Source: JANPII01 sp031424915 (GTDB lineage: Bacteria > Pseudomonadota > Alphaproteobacteria > Rickettsiales > Midichloriaceae). From it: a stretch of 6,425 nucleotides of DNA. The notes under the pieces were generated by a model, which saw only the letters and a program-made list of their open reading frames with translations, did not search any database and had not been told where the DNA came from. The stretch spans positions 1-6,425 of the forward strand of contig JANPII010000068.1 of the NCBI GenBank assembly GCA_031424915.1, in the 5' to 3' direction. Position 1 is the stretch's first letter. Each line of letters starts with the position of its first letter. Made by a program: the position numbers and the translations under genes. This document shows, one piece after another, positions 1 through 6,204 of this stretch.

Positions 1-473
1 CCAGCGCTCTAGAAACACCTTCTCATCAGCAAACATTTGAAACAGCTTCTATATATTATGTATACAATATCCTTAAGCCGATAGCATTGTGCGGAGCAAC
101 CGGCGGCCTAGCTTTTGTCTTGTGCTATGTTATGGAGCCCTCAAGATTACTGATTGCTGGAGGTTTGGCAGGCAGCATTGTTTTAGGTTCAGTATGTGAA
201 ATGCTTATGATAGACCAAGCTGGTAATCCCAAATTTCGTGCTGGGACTTATGGCCGTCATATATGGGTAGGCGCATTGGCGGCAAGCTTTGGTTATACTG
301 CATCTTGCATGGTATTGAATTACTTGCCTATATGTAGCAGCGGGCTTCAATTTAGTCTTTCTGAGACGATGATGTTAGTGTTACCTGTGGCTGCCCTCAT
401 TATCATTAGTATTAATGCACCACTATTGTATTATGGCCAAGAAAGGCAAGAAGTAAATTTAGCACACGCTTAG
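1..473 (+). CDS. Unrecognised multi-pass membrane protein, 3' part only
   Basis: The reading frame is open from the left edge (first complete codon at base 3) to the TAG at 471-473, giving 156 visible C-terminal residues; the true start lies outside the window. Four hydrophobic stretches are long enough to span a membrane, at about residues 27-44, 49-69, 88-108 and 123-144. A polar loop rich in Gly, Asn, Arg and Lys separates the second and third (around NPKFRAGTYGRHIW). The protein ends in a short polar tail. An internal TTG at 87 could be called as a start, but it falls inside the first hydrophobic segment and the frame continues upstream, so a truncated longer gene is much more likely. I recognise no family motif and assign no function. 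It may be a transporter or an envelope-assembly membrane protein, but nothing in the sequence decides this. The IS remnant begins shortly after its stop. Confidence 0.72.
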   Translation, partial: SALETPSHQQTFETASIYYVYNILKPIALCGATGGLAFVLCYVMEPSRLLIAGGLAGSIVLGSVCEMLMIDQAGNPKFRAGTYGRHIWVGALAASFGYTASCMVLNYLPICSSGLQFSLSETMMLVLPVAALIIISINAPLLYYGQERQEVNLAHA

Positions 474-542
474 GTATCCAAAAACATAAGTTACGAAAAC
501 ATGTAAAATAAGTATACGAATGACAGGATATATAAAATACCT
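474..542. other. Short AT-rich spacer between membrane gene and IS remnant
   Basis: This very AT-rich stretch separates two genes that converge on it: the + strand membrane gene ending at 473 and the minus-strand transposase pseudogene ending at 543. I find no strong GC-rich stem followed by a T-run, so no intrinsic terminator can be supported for either gene. The outer end of the IS presumably lies here, but no terminal inverted repeat is clearly recognisable. Confidence 0.4.
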
Positions 543-1621
543 TTATAAATTCAATATCTTAAAAGCAAGATGTGGTTTATGAGCAAAGCGCTCTTTCGTT
601 GCTTTGCACCCAGATTTTATCTTAAAAAACAAATGTATAGCCAAGTCTCTTAGGTTTAGTATCGGCTCTACAACTCTTATATTACGAATCGTATGCCTAT
701 CTTCATCAAAAGCCATATCCCTAACATAGTGTAGCTTATTCTCAATACCCCAGTGCTTTCTATTAACCCTAAGTAATTGCTCCGCTGTAACCTGTGTTAG
801 GTTGGTTATAAGGTATGTCTCTTCTACTTCAGTTACCCACTGTCCATACTCCCTAATACTCCTGTGCCGTGTAATCCTGCATACCTTCTTGATATGACGC
901 CACTCGCTTAGGTATTACCATGGCATATCAAGTACCTCTATCATCCTTTGTTCTATCCTACCATGACCTTTTGATAACTCCTCTTTCCACACCTGTACAT
1001 CATTTTATATCTATCAAATGCATCCCTGATTTCATCTTGTAAATTAGGCTGATTGCGCTTTACTGGCAAAACAAAATAACACTTCTTTTTTACTATCTTT
1101 TGTACAACATTTTGCTGTGTAAATATTGCATCTCCAGTGATAATACTACATGCGATATTTATGTTATCCATCAACCTAAGCGCCACAGATATCTCATTTT
1201 CATTGGGGGCCACAAATTCCCTAGTAACAACAGATGATATTTGGCTCACAAAGGCACTAACAACATGCAAAGCTGGGGCTTGCTGTGTTGCGCTATCCCT
1301 TAATACTTTCCCATCAATATGGATCACCCTTCTTTTTGATCGCACTGCCAAATGCCTACTTATCATTTCTTCCAAAGAGCGGCAATCTATCATTTTCAGA
1401 TTCCATGATATACTACGGCTACATGGCATATTAAGACCAAAACCTAGGTCCCTTCTAACTTTCTTAGAGAGTCTTATACCAAATCTGTGTATCGATTCTA
1501 TGGTATTTTGATTGCATAATAAACCTAGCAAACTTAATGATAATATAGACCAAACTCTATACTTCCTGCCTTTATTATGCCCACGATGTTTGACCATTTT
1601 AAATAAATCTAGTATATTCAT
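543..1621 (-). pseudogene. ISAs1-family DDE transposase, frameshifted and with an internal stop
   Basis: Read on the minus strand from ATG at 1621, the first segment gives 222 residues ending at TAG 953-955. It contains the family motif HIDGKVLRDS (first catalytic Asp, residue 103), an ALHVVSAFVSQ stretch, ITGDAIFTQQ (second Asp, residue 164) and LPVKRNQPNLQDEI. The homologous sequence continues in another frame with GHGRIEQR from 968 downward. It goes on through KHWGIENKLHYVRDMAFDED, whose Glu codon at 741-743 is the expected third catalytic residue, to a TAA at 543-545. A single missing base around 966-975, in the A/G-rich tract before GHGRIE, explains the shift. A second lesion, TAA at 915-917, interrupts the restored frame. 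Reassembled, the protein would be about 359 residues, normal for this family. Two independent lesions argue against programmed frameshifting, so this is a dead gene. The start is supported by GAGG five bases upstream of the ATG. Confidence 0.9.
562..572 (+). repeat. Left copy of 11-bp inverted repeat AAAGCAAGATG
   Basis: AAAGCAAGATG here is the exact reverse complement of CATCTTGCTTT at 1709-1719 on the far side of the transposase. This copy lies inside the last codons of the transposase pseudogene. That is unusual but not impossible for an IS end or subterminal transposase-binding site. Similarity does not extend clearly beyond the 11 bases, so it may be chance. Confidence 0.3.
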
Positions 1622-1623
1622 AG

Positions 1624-1662
1624 TGACCTCGTAATTGTTGTTGTTAATTTGTTACGAGGTCA
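1624..1662 (-). promoter_or_regulatory. Hairpin over the transposase ribosome binding site
   Basis: TGACCTCGTAA (1624-1634) and TTACGAGGTCA (1652-1662) are perfect 11-base reverse complements around a 17-base loop. On the minus strand the arm nearer the gene contains the Shine-Dalgarno GAGG, placed five bases before the transposase ATG at 1621. Transcripts that include both arms would therefore fold the ribosome binding site into the stem. A weak possible -10 (TATATT, minus strand 1667-1662) would start RNA at about 1655, inside the distal arm, so the element's own transcript would lack most of that arm. Sequestration would then act mainly on read-through RNA from outside, as is known for IS10 and IS50. 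The hairpin is visible in the sequence; its function is inferred. Confidence 0.55.
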
Positions 1663-1708
1663 ATATACCTTTTTTCCTATCCCAATCATAGCGTTATAGC
1701 TTCTGATC

Positions 1709-1719
1709 CATCTTGCTTT
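1709..1719 (-). repeat. Right copy of 11-bp inverted repeat
   Basis: CATCTTGCTTT on the + strand reads AAAGCAAGATG on the minus strand and matches 562-572 exactly. It lies about 90 bases upstream of the transposase start, where an IS terminus would be expected. A related sequence, ATCTTGTTTTG at 1746-1756 (one mismatch to ATCTTGCTTTG at 1710-1720), lies just downstream and overlaps the -35 box of the next gene's promoter. Confidence 0.3.
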
Positions 1720-1753
1720 GCGGAGCCCTGTTAAATGGGCATGCAATCTTGTT

Positions 1754-1782
1754 TTGACTAGTGGTGTTTTAGCTATTATAAT
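1754..1782 (+). promoter_or_regulatory. Near-consensus sigma70 promoter for the downstream gene cluster
   Basis: TTGACT at 1754-1759 (five of six consensus -35 bases) and TATAAT at 1777-1782 (perfect -10) are separated by exactly 17 bp. Transcription would begin at about 1789, giving a leader of roughly 26 bases before the ATG at 1815. The leader has no clear Shine-Dalgarno; TAGAAAA just before the ATG is the only purine-rich stretch, so initiation on the first gene may be weak or rely on the low structure of an AT-rich leader. It points into the + strand cluster, where no comparably large intergenic gap appears before the right edge. Confidence 0.75.
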
Positions 1783-1814
1783 ATAGGCGCAGTGCTGTCC
1801 TTACCTAGAAAATT

Positions 1815-3041
1815 ATGTCTTACAAGACTTTAAACCATAAAATATTTGCCTCCCTATGTTGCGTTCTTCCGCTTGTTGCCTCACTGTACGGGCTTTCGGT
1901 TGCTTCGGGCTTCCTTTTGATTTGGCTGGTGGCCCTACCTGGTATAGCTAGCCTTTTATGGAATTACGATGCCTGGTATAATCAATGGTTGCAACAAATG
2001 CCCGTAGTGGCTTTGTTAGCAGCTATATTGGCACTTAGCATGTTTGGACTTAATCCTGTGTACTCTGCTGTTTATTTGGGCAAGGTAGCAGGGATTTTTA
2101 TTGTGAGTATGCTGCTTGCACTATATATAAACACCTGGCAAGCTGTAGAACGCCAATGTCTTGCTAAGCACCTTTATGCCGCTTTTTTTGGCTGCATATT
2201 AATCCTATTACTGCTTATATTCGCTCATCCCTACCTCATGCTCTATCTCACGCCCTACCTTTCACCAAAAGCTCAACGTCTAGGATTAGCCTATTTCAAT
2301 CGTAGCGCCTCATTTGTTTCGCTATTTACCTGGTTTGCCATTGGCTATATGCTCCAGCGCGGTAACAGCAAGGGTGCTATAGCGGTGGGTGCAATAATGC
2401 TCGTTATATTCCTATGCATGGAAAGCGAAGCCACAAGCCTAGGCTTTGCTATAAGTGGGGTAGTAACTATAGCAATCTGGTGGGCTCCTATTCTACGTGC
2501 TCCTCTGGCCATTGGCGTTGGCTTAGTATTATGTGCTATACCGCTGCTATTATCTTCATTTCAATTTATTCCCCAAACATTAAACCTAGCGTGCTCACAT
2601 TCGTGGGCACATCGTATATATCTTTGGGATAATGTGTTGGATTTGGCTTTACGGCATCCCTGGACCGGGTGGGGCTTTGGCAGCGCAACTTTACTTGCTC
2701 AACTACCCTTGGGTGAAGTAGATTGTAATAACAGTGAAATGATGTTGTTTCCAACTCATCCGCATAGCGGCTCGTTGCAAATGTTTCTAGAGCTCGGAGT
2801 GGGCGGACTTTTATTATATTCAGCTTTTTGGTCTTTATTACTTTGGCGTATATGTTACAGCAACCTTAGTCGCGCTACTAAGACAGCAATGTTAGGCATG
2901 TGCATCACCTATATTGTTATTAGTACATGCAGTTATAATATTTGGATTTCTTGGTGGCTGATCAGCTTTATGCTACAAAGTATAATATTATTGCAGCTTG
3001 AATTTGTCCCTAAAAAAACAAGCCAAACAGGGGAGGATTAA
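1815..3041 (+). CDS. O-antigen ligase / Wzy_C-type polysaccharide polymerase-ligase family membrane protein
   Basis: This 408-residue inner-membrane protein has roughly ten or more hydrophobic spans along its length, as expected for the WaaL/Wzy superfamily. The diagnostic region is in the second half. A periplasmic-loop stretch has His266-Arg267 followed by a Trp-Asp motif, then R280-H281-P-W-T-G-W-G-F-G289. After it comes H315-P-H317-S-G-S-L-Q322, continuing to E326-L-G, which matches the family's HPHNxxLQ...ElG signature. The conserved Arg and His residues are those implicated in glycan transfer from undecaprenyl diphosphate to lipid A-core or another acceptor. Here the usual Asn after HPH is Ser. 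WaaL ligases and Wzy polymerases cannot be separated from sequence alone, and no sugar-biosynthesis genes flank it, so I give no gene symbol. The ATG follows the 1754-1782 promoter closely. The TAA overlaps the next gene's ATG by one base. Confidence 0.82.
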   Translation: MSYKTLNHKIFASLCCVLPLVASLYGLSVASGFLLIWLVALPGIASLLWNYDAWYNQWLQQMPVVALLAAILALSMFGLNPVYSAVYLGKVAGIFIVSMLLALYINTWQAVERQCLAKHLYAAFFGCILILLLLIFAHPYLMLYLTPYLSPKAQRLGLAYFNRSASFVSLFTWFAIGYMLQRGNSKGAIAVGAIMLVIFLCMESEATSLGFAISGVVTIAIWWAPILRAPLAIGVGLVLCAIPLLLSSFQFIPQTLNLACSHSWAHRIYLWDNVLDLALRHPWTGWGFGSATLLAQLPLGEVDCNNSEMMLFPTHPHSGSLQMFLELGVGGLLLYSAFWSLLLWRICYSNLSRATKTAMLGMCITYIVISTCSYNIWISWWLISFMLQSIILLQLEFVPKKTSQTGED

Positions 3042-3763
3042 TGCAACCAGTAATAGGCATCACTATAGATTACTCTACACGTCCACTTTATTCTCACTAT
3101 CCCTGGTACGCATTGCGCACCAACTACAGCGAAGCAATTGAACAGCGTGGGGGTGTACCTATTTTACTTCCTTATGCTCATAATCAGGTAAGTCGTTATC
3201 TAGATATGATAGACGGCTTAATCATCGCTGGAGGGGATTTTGACATACACCCTAAATTTTATCACGAAGAAATTACCACCGATACTGTGGTAAATACTAT
3301 AGATATACGTACTACATTTGAGCTGGCTATGCTGGCTGAAGCTATAAAGAGGCAAATGCCAATTTTAGGAATCTGCGGGGGCATGCAGCTGCTTAACATA
3401 TGTTGTGGCGGTACATTGCTCCAGCATATTCCAAACCTACCAACTCCAACCAATGAACACCAACAGCCTCACCCAAAACATATACCATTTCATAGCATTA
3501 AGCCTATTGCCCAAACCAAGTTGGCCACTATAGTAGATTCATTGGAATATATGGTAAACAGCACCCACCACCAAGCTGTGTCGAAAATAGGGCGAGATAT
3601 CATAGTTAGTGCTCAAGCAAGTGATGGCATTATTGAAGCAATAGAATTATCGACCCATCCATTTTGCCTCGGAGTACAATGGCACCCTGAATATTGTCAT
3701 ATCTCCCAAGATCAAGCGCTTTTTACTGCATTTATTGAGGCCTGCCGTCACTATGGACAGTAG
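3041..3763 (+). CDS. Class I glutamine amidotransferase-like peptidase, C26 / gamma-glutamyl-GABA hydrolase (PuuD-like) family
   Basis: This 240-residue cytoplasmic hydrolase is full length for the family. The N-terminal IGIT(I)DY and the substrate-side NYSEAIEQRGGVPILLPY are typical of peptidase C26. IDGLIIAGGDFDIHP is the glycine-rich loop that helps form the oxyanion hole. ILGICGGMQLLN carries the nucleophile Cys112, and LGVQWHPEY supplies His215 and Glu217, completing the Cys-His-Glu triad; the conserved HHQAV motif is also present. Family members hydrolyse gamma-glutamyl amides such as gamma-glutamyl-GABA in putrescine breakdown, or related compounds. No other putrescine genes are nearby, so the real substrate is open. 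A strong GGGGAGG Shine-Dalgarno sits in the end of the preceding gene, and the ATG shares one base with that gene's TAA (TAATG), which indicates translational coupling. Confidence 0.88.
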   Translation: MQPVIGITIDYSTRPLYSHYPWYALRTNYSEAIEQRGGVPILLPYAHNQVSRYLDMIDGLIIAGGDFDIHPKFYHEEITTDTVVNTIDIRTTFELAMLAEAIKRQMPILGICGGMQLLNICCGGTLLQHIPNLPTPTNEHQQPHPKHIPFHSIKPIAQTKLATIVDSLEYMVNSTHHQAVSKIGRDIIVSAQASDGIIEAIELSTHPFCLGVQWHPEYCHISQDQALFTAFIEACRHYGQ

Positions 3764-4523
3764 CACTACAAGCGAGACTAAGGATAATTTGCAACGTATT
3801 GCTAAAGAAATCGCAGCGCGAGGTTTTTGTTCAAGACGTGAAGCAGAGCAGCTGATTGCGCAAGGAGCTGTTACTGTAGAAGGTGAGCTCATAACTACCC
3901 CAGCACATAAAGTTACCCCCGGGGCATCAATTTGTGTGTATGGTAAGATGCTAGCTTCTACTAAACCAACAAGCAGAGTATGGCTACTGCACAAACCTAC
4001 AGGAGTTATTACAACTCATCGTGACCCACAAAAACGTACTACAGTCTTTGATATATTGCCGCCCCAAATGCCGCGTGTTATATCGGTTGGGCGCTTAGAT
4101 TATAATACTGAAGGCTTATTGGTGCTTACTAATGATGGAGCGCTTGCTCGCTGGATGGAGCTTCCTTCTTCAGGATTTAAAAGAGTGTACCGCTGTCGCG
4201 CTAAAGGGCAAATAACCCCAGATGCCATCAACCAGTTGTATAATGGTTGCCAGATTGATGGAGTGAGATATGCTAGTATTATAGTATGTGAGCTTAGGCG
4301 CCAAGGTGCTAATGGCTGGCTTGAAGTAACCTTGCATGAAGGCAAAAATCGGGAAATACGTAAAGTATTGGCACACTTTGGGCTGTTAGTGAGTCGACTT
4401 ATTCGTATTCAGTATGGCCCCTTTCATCTTGGAGACTTACCTGTTGGCAATATTATTGAAGTGGCTATAACACAGGATTTAAGACATGCTAGCCCTGATA
4501 CACATATATATGAAGAAAAATAA
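3753..4523 (+). CDS. rluB: S4-domain pseudouridine synthase, RluB/RsuA family
   Basis: This 256-residue RNA-modifying enzyme isomerises a uridine in rRNA; the closest type is RluB, which acts on 23S rRNA. The S4 RNA-binding domain covers about residues 15-60 (IAKEIAARGFCSRREAEQLI, then GAVTVEG). The catalytic domain follows, with LLHKPTGVITTHRDP, TTVFDILP and GRLDYNTEGLLVLTNDG, whose Asp116 is the catalytic residue. The C-terminal GKNREIRKVLAHFGLLVSRL is the other family hallmark. RluB is preferred over RsuA/RluE/RluF because of the HRDPQKRTTVFDILP segment and the S4 domain, but the exact target uridine is inferred. I chose ATG 3753 (11-base overlap with the peptidase gene, GAGG at 3737-3740) over the in-frame TTG at 3735. 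The long basic C-terminal tail of some RluB proteins is absent. Confidence 0.85.
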   Translation: MDSSTTSETKDNLQRIAKEIAARGFCSRREAEQLIAQGAVTVEGELITTPAHKVTPGASICVYGKMLASTKPTSRVWLLHKPTGVITTHRDPQKRTTVFDILPPQMPRVISVGRLDYNTEGLLVLTNDGALARWMELPSSGFKRVYRCRAKGQITPDAINQLYNGCQIDGVRYASIIVCELRRQGANGWLEVTLHEGKNREIRKVLAHFGLLVSRLIRIQYGPFHLGDLPVGNIIEVAITQDLRHASPDTHIYEEK

Positions 4524-4539
4524 TAAGAATGGTAATTAA

Positions 4540-5106
4540 GTGCAAAGCAAGGAAATTAAATTATTAGGTATTTGTGGTAGTCTTCGCAAAGAATCGTATA
4601 ACAAGCACCTCTTAGATTTACTACAACAGCATCTAAAAGCAGAACACATAGACTTGGAGTGTATCAACCTACTAGATTATGAGCTGCCACTTTATAATCA
4701 TGATATAGCGTCTACAGGCAATATCCCTCAAGCTGTGCACACATTGAGGCAGTTGTTAGAAGATAGTCATGGCCTACTTTTGGTTACCCCTGAATACTGT
4801 GGTTCAGTGCCTGGCGCATTGAAAAATGCTATAGATTGGCTTTCCATACCCTTAGATCGAGAGGACGCAGTGTATGCGGCATTCAAGGACAAGCCATGGG
4901 GCATCGCCATTGCAACCACTAGTAAGGTGGGAGGGCTAAAATGTGTAGAGCATTTAAGGGGCATAGCTGGGAGCGTAGGTTCAGTAACCATGCCTCGTGC
5001 TCTAGTAATTCATGAGACGCAAGAATTAACTGCAATAAAACTACAGCATGTTAGTAGATTTGTACAAACCTTGGCAAAATTCGTGCGACGGTGGTATGGT
5101 GAATAA
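4540..5106 (+). CDS. NADPH-dependent FMN reductase family flavoprotein
   Basis: This 188-residue cytoplasmic flavodoxin-fold oxidoreductase is full length for the family. GICGSLRKESYN (residues 10-21) is the FMN phosphate-binding loop. LLLVTPEYCGSVPGALKNAIDWL is the family signature that contacts the isoalloxazine ring and the dimer partner. Enzymes of this type pass electrons from NAD(P)H to FMN and then to quinones, azo compounds, chromate or other acceptors; the physiological acceptor here is unknown. The signature normally reads PEYNGS, whereas here Asn is replaced by Cys87, next to where the flavin is expected. The start is GTG at 4540, 16 bases after the rluB stop. The only ribosome-binding candidate is a weak AAGAATGG, so translation may partly depend on ribosomes finishing rluB. 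Confidence 0.85.
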   Translation: MQSKEIKLLGICGSLRKESYNKHLLDLLQQHLKAEHIDLECINLLDYELPLYNHDIASTGNIPQAVHTLRQLLEDSHGLLLVTPEYCGSVPGALKNAIDWLSIPLDREDAVYAAFKDKPWGIAIATTSKVGGLKCVEHLRGIAGSVGSVTMPRALVIHETQELTAIKLQHVSRFVQTLAKFVRRWYGE

Positions 5107-5129
5107 GAGAATGGTTGGGGAGTAAAAAC

Positions 5130-5630
5130 ATGGCACATCAAGTAGATAGAATAGCAGTATATCCTGGTACATTTGATCCCATTACCTATGGGCACTTGGA
5201 TGTAATCAAAAGAGCGGCATTAATATTCGATCGCTTGGTAATTGCAGTTGCAATCGATACTAATAAAACCGTGGAATTTAGCGTCCAAGAGCGTGTAGCT
5301 TTGATAGAACAAGAGGTTGCCAGAATGAATATAGCTAACATTGAAGTGACTGCATTTAGCGGCTTATTGGTGAATTTTGTTTCAGTATACGGAGCTAATA
5401 TAATAGTAAGAGGACTCCGTGCTCTTTCTGATTTCGAATATGAATTTCAAATGGCATACATGAACTATAAGTTGAATGCAAAAATAGAAACCGTGTTTCT
5501 ACCTGCTACTGAGCATGGTCATTATATTTCTTCCAGTTTTGTAAAGCAAATTGCCAAGCTGGATGGGGACCTTAGCGGCTTTGTATCTGCAGAAATAGCA
5601 GCAGTGTTGAGAAAGCGTTATGGTAAATAA
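5130..5630 (+). CDS. coaD: Phosphopantetheine adenylyltransferase (PPAT)
   Basis: CoaD transfers AMP from ATP to 4'-phosphopantetheine to make dephospho-CoA, the penultimate step of coenzyme A synthesis. The 166-residue product is normal for bacterial PPAT. It begins with AVYPGTFDPITYGHLDVI, where T19-x-G-H22 is the nucleotidyltransferase (T/H)xGH motif. It also has VRGLRALSDFEYEFQMA (residues 93-109, the phosphopantetheine/ATP-binding region with Arg94 and Arg97) and HYISSSFVKQIA (residues 131-142), the ISSTxVR-type ATP-binding loop. ATG 5130 is chosen because GGGGAG sits seven bases upstream; the in-frame TTG at 5115 lies before that site. The gene follows the flavin reductase by 23 bases and its end overlaps the next gene by 11 bases. 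Confidence 0.95.
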   Translation: MAHQVDRIAVYPGTFDPITYGHLDVIKRAALIFDRLVIAVAIDTNKTVEFSVQERVALIEQEVARMNIANIEVTAFSGLLVNFVSVYGANIIVRGLRALSDFEYEFQMAYMNYKLNAKIETVFLPATEHGHYISSSFVKQIAKLDGDLSGFVSAEIAAVLRKRYGK

Positions 5631-6204
5631 TATGTGGTTAATAGCAAAGTTTATTGCAGTGATTGTACTGCTTAGCATCACCAATGCTAGTGCTAGTGAA
5701 AAGAGTGATGACCAGAAAGTTGTATCGCCCAAAGAAATAGGAAAAGAGACGGGCTTGCCCCTACCACGTTTCGTTACCTTTAAATCTAATGAAACAAATT
5801 GGCGTAATGGGCCAGGTAATCGCTATCCTATCAAATGGGTATATAATCAGCGTGGCTATCCAGTTCAAGTTATTGCGGAATTTGACAACTGGCGTAAGGT
5901 GCGCGATAGAGACGGTGAAGACGGATGGGTGCATGAAGCGCTGATATCTGGTCATCGCAATGTTATAATAATTGATAATGTTATACTCAGCATAGCTAGG
6001 CAACTGCCAACTAAACAGGATAAGCTATTGTTATTTAGACGTCCAAATGAAGAATCTTATCCTATGGCCCGTATAGAAATTGGCGTATTAGCAAAGGTCA
6101 AAAAATGTACTGCTGAATGGTGTGAAATTCAAACAGGGGGTTATAAAGGTTGGGCACGCAAGCAGAACTTATGGGGGGTAACGCCAGATGAAATCATCAA
6201 ATAA
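5620..6204 (+). CDS. Exported protein with two bacterial SH3-like repeats
   Basis: This 194-residue protein carries an N-terminal signal peptide: Lys10, a hydrophobic core at about 11-20, and a likely cleavage after ASA at residue 25. The mature part should therefore be periplasmic. The first SH3-like unit spans about residues 49-113 and has NWRNGPGNRYPIKWVY, FDNWRKVRDRDGEDGWVHEALISG, the pattern of alphaproteobacterial SH3_4-type proteins. The second, about 128-190, has LLLFRRPNEESYPMARIEIG, KKCTAEWCEIQTGGYKGWARK. Cys163 and Cys168 in the second unit could form a disulfide. Bacterial SH3 units usually bind peptidoglycan or partner proteins; no catalytic domain is attached, so it is probably a binding or scaffold protein of the envelope. 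The start at 5620 overlaps coaD by 11 bases with GAGAAAG just upstream; the in-frame ATG at 5632 would merely shorten the signal peptide by four residues. Confidence 0.8.
   Translation: MVNNMWLIAKFIAVIVLLSITNASASEKSDDQKVVSPKEIGKETGLPLPRFVTFKSNETNWRNGPGNRYPIKWVYNQRGYPVQVIAEFDNWRKVRDRDGEDGWVHEALISGHRNVIIIDNVILSIARQLPTKQDKLLLFRRPNEESYPMARIEIGVLAKVKKCTAEWCEIQTGGYKGWARKQNLWGVTPDEIIK

Larger units (their letters stand above)
543..1662 (-). mobile_element. Degenerate ISAs1-family insertion sequence remnant
   Basis: The element is defined by its transposase pseudogene plus the hairpin just upstream of the transposase start; the stated ends are the minimum extent, not the true termini. Full ISAs1-family elements normally carry one transposase gene flanked by short terminal inverted repeats. 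Here the termini could not be fixed. A candidate 11-bp inverted pair (562-572 and 1709-1719) exists, but its left copy is inside the coding region. The sequence CAGGGCTCCG read on the minus strand near 1721-1730 resembles the start of a terminus but has no clear partner on the left. No convincing target-site duplication was found. Loss of the ends together with a broken transposase suggests an old, immobile copy. Confidence 0.7.

Noticed and set aside
943..980. Programmed ribosomal frameshift in the transposase
   Set aside because: There is no clear slippery heptamer with a stimulatory structure, this family normally uses one frame, and the downstream frame also contains a TAA at 915-917.
1137..1511. 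A + strand open frame of 124 codons inside the IS remnant
   Set aside because: It lies wholly antisense to the best-conserved part of the transposase, has no recognisable domain and is explained as a shadow of that gene.
537..1672. 8-base direct repeat ATACCTTT at 537-544 and 1665-1672 as a target-site duplication
   Set aside because: The left copy overlaps the transposase stop codon, no inverted termini lie inside the two copies, and an 8-mer of this AT-rich composition recurs easily by chance.
513..1740. IS ends defined by CAGGATAT (about 523) and the minus-strand CAGGGCTCCG (about 1730-1721)
   Set aside because: Only the first four bases agree and the flanking bases do not give a matching target duplication, so the ends cannot be fixed this way.
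1725..1740. GCCC-TGTTAAAT-GGGC stem as a terminator or operator
   Set aside because: The four-base stem is too short, and there is no T-run on either side to support a terminator.
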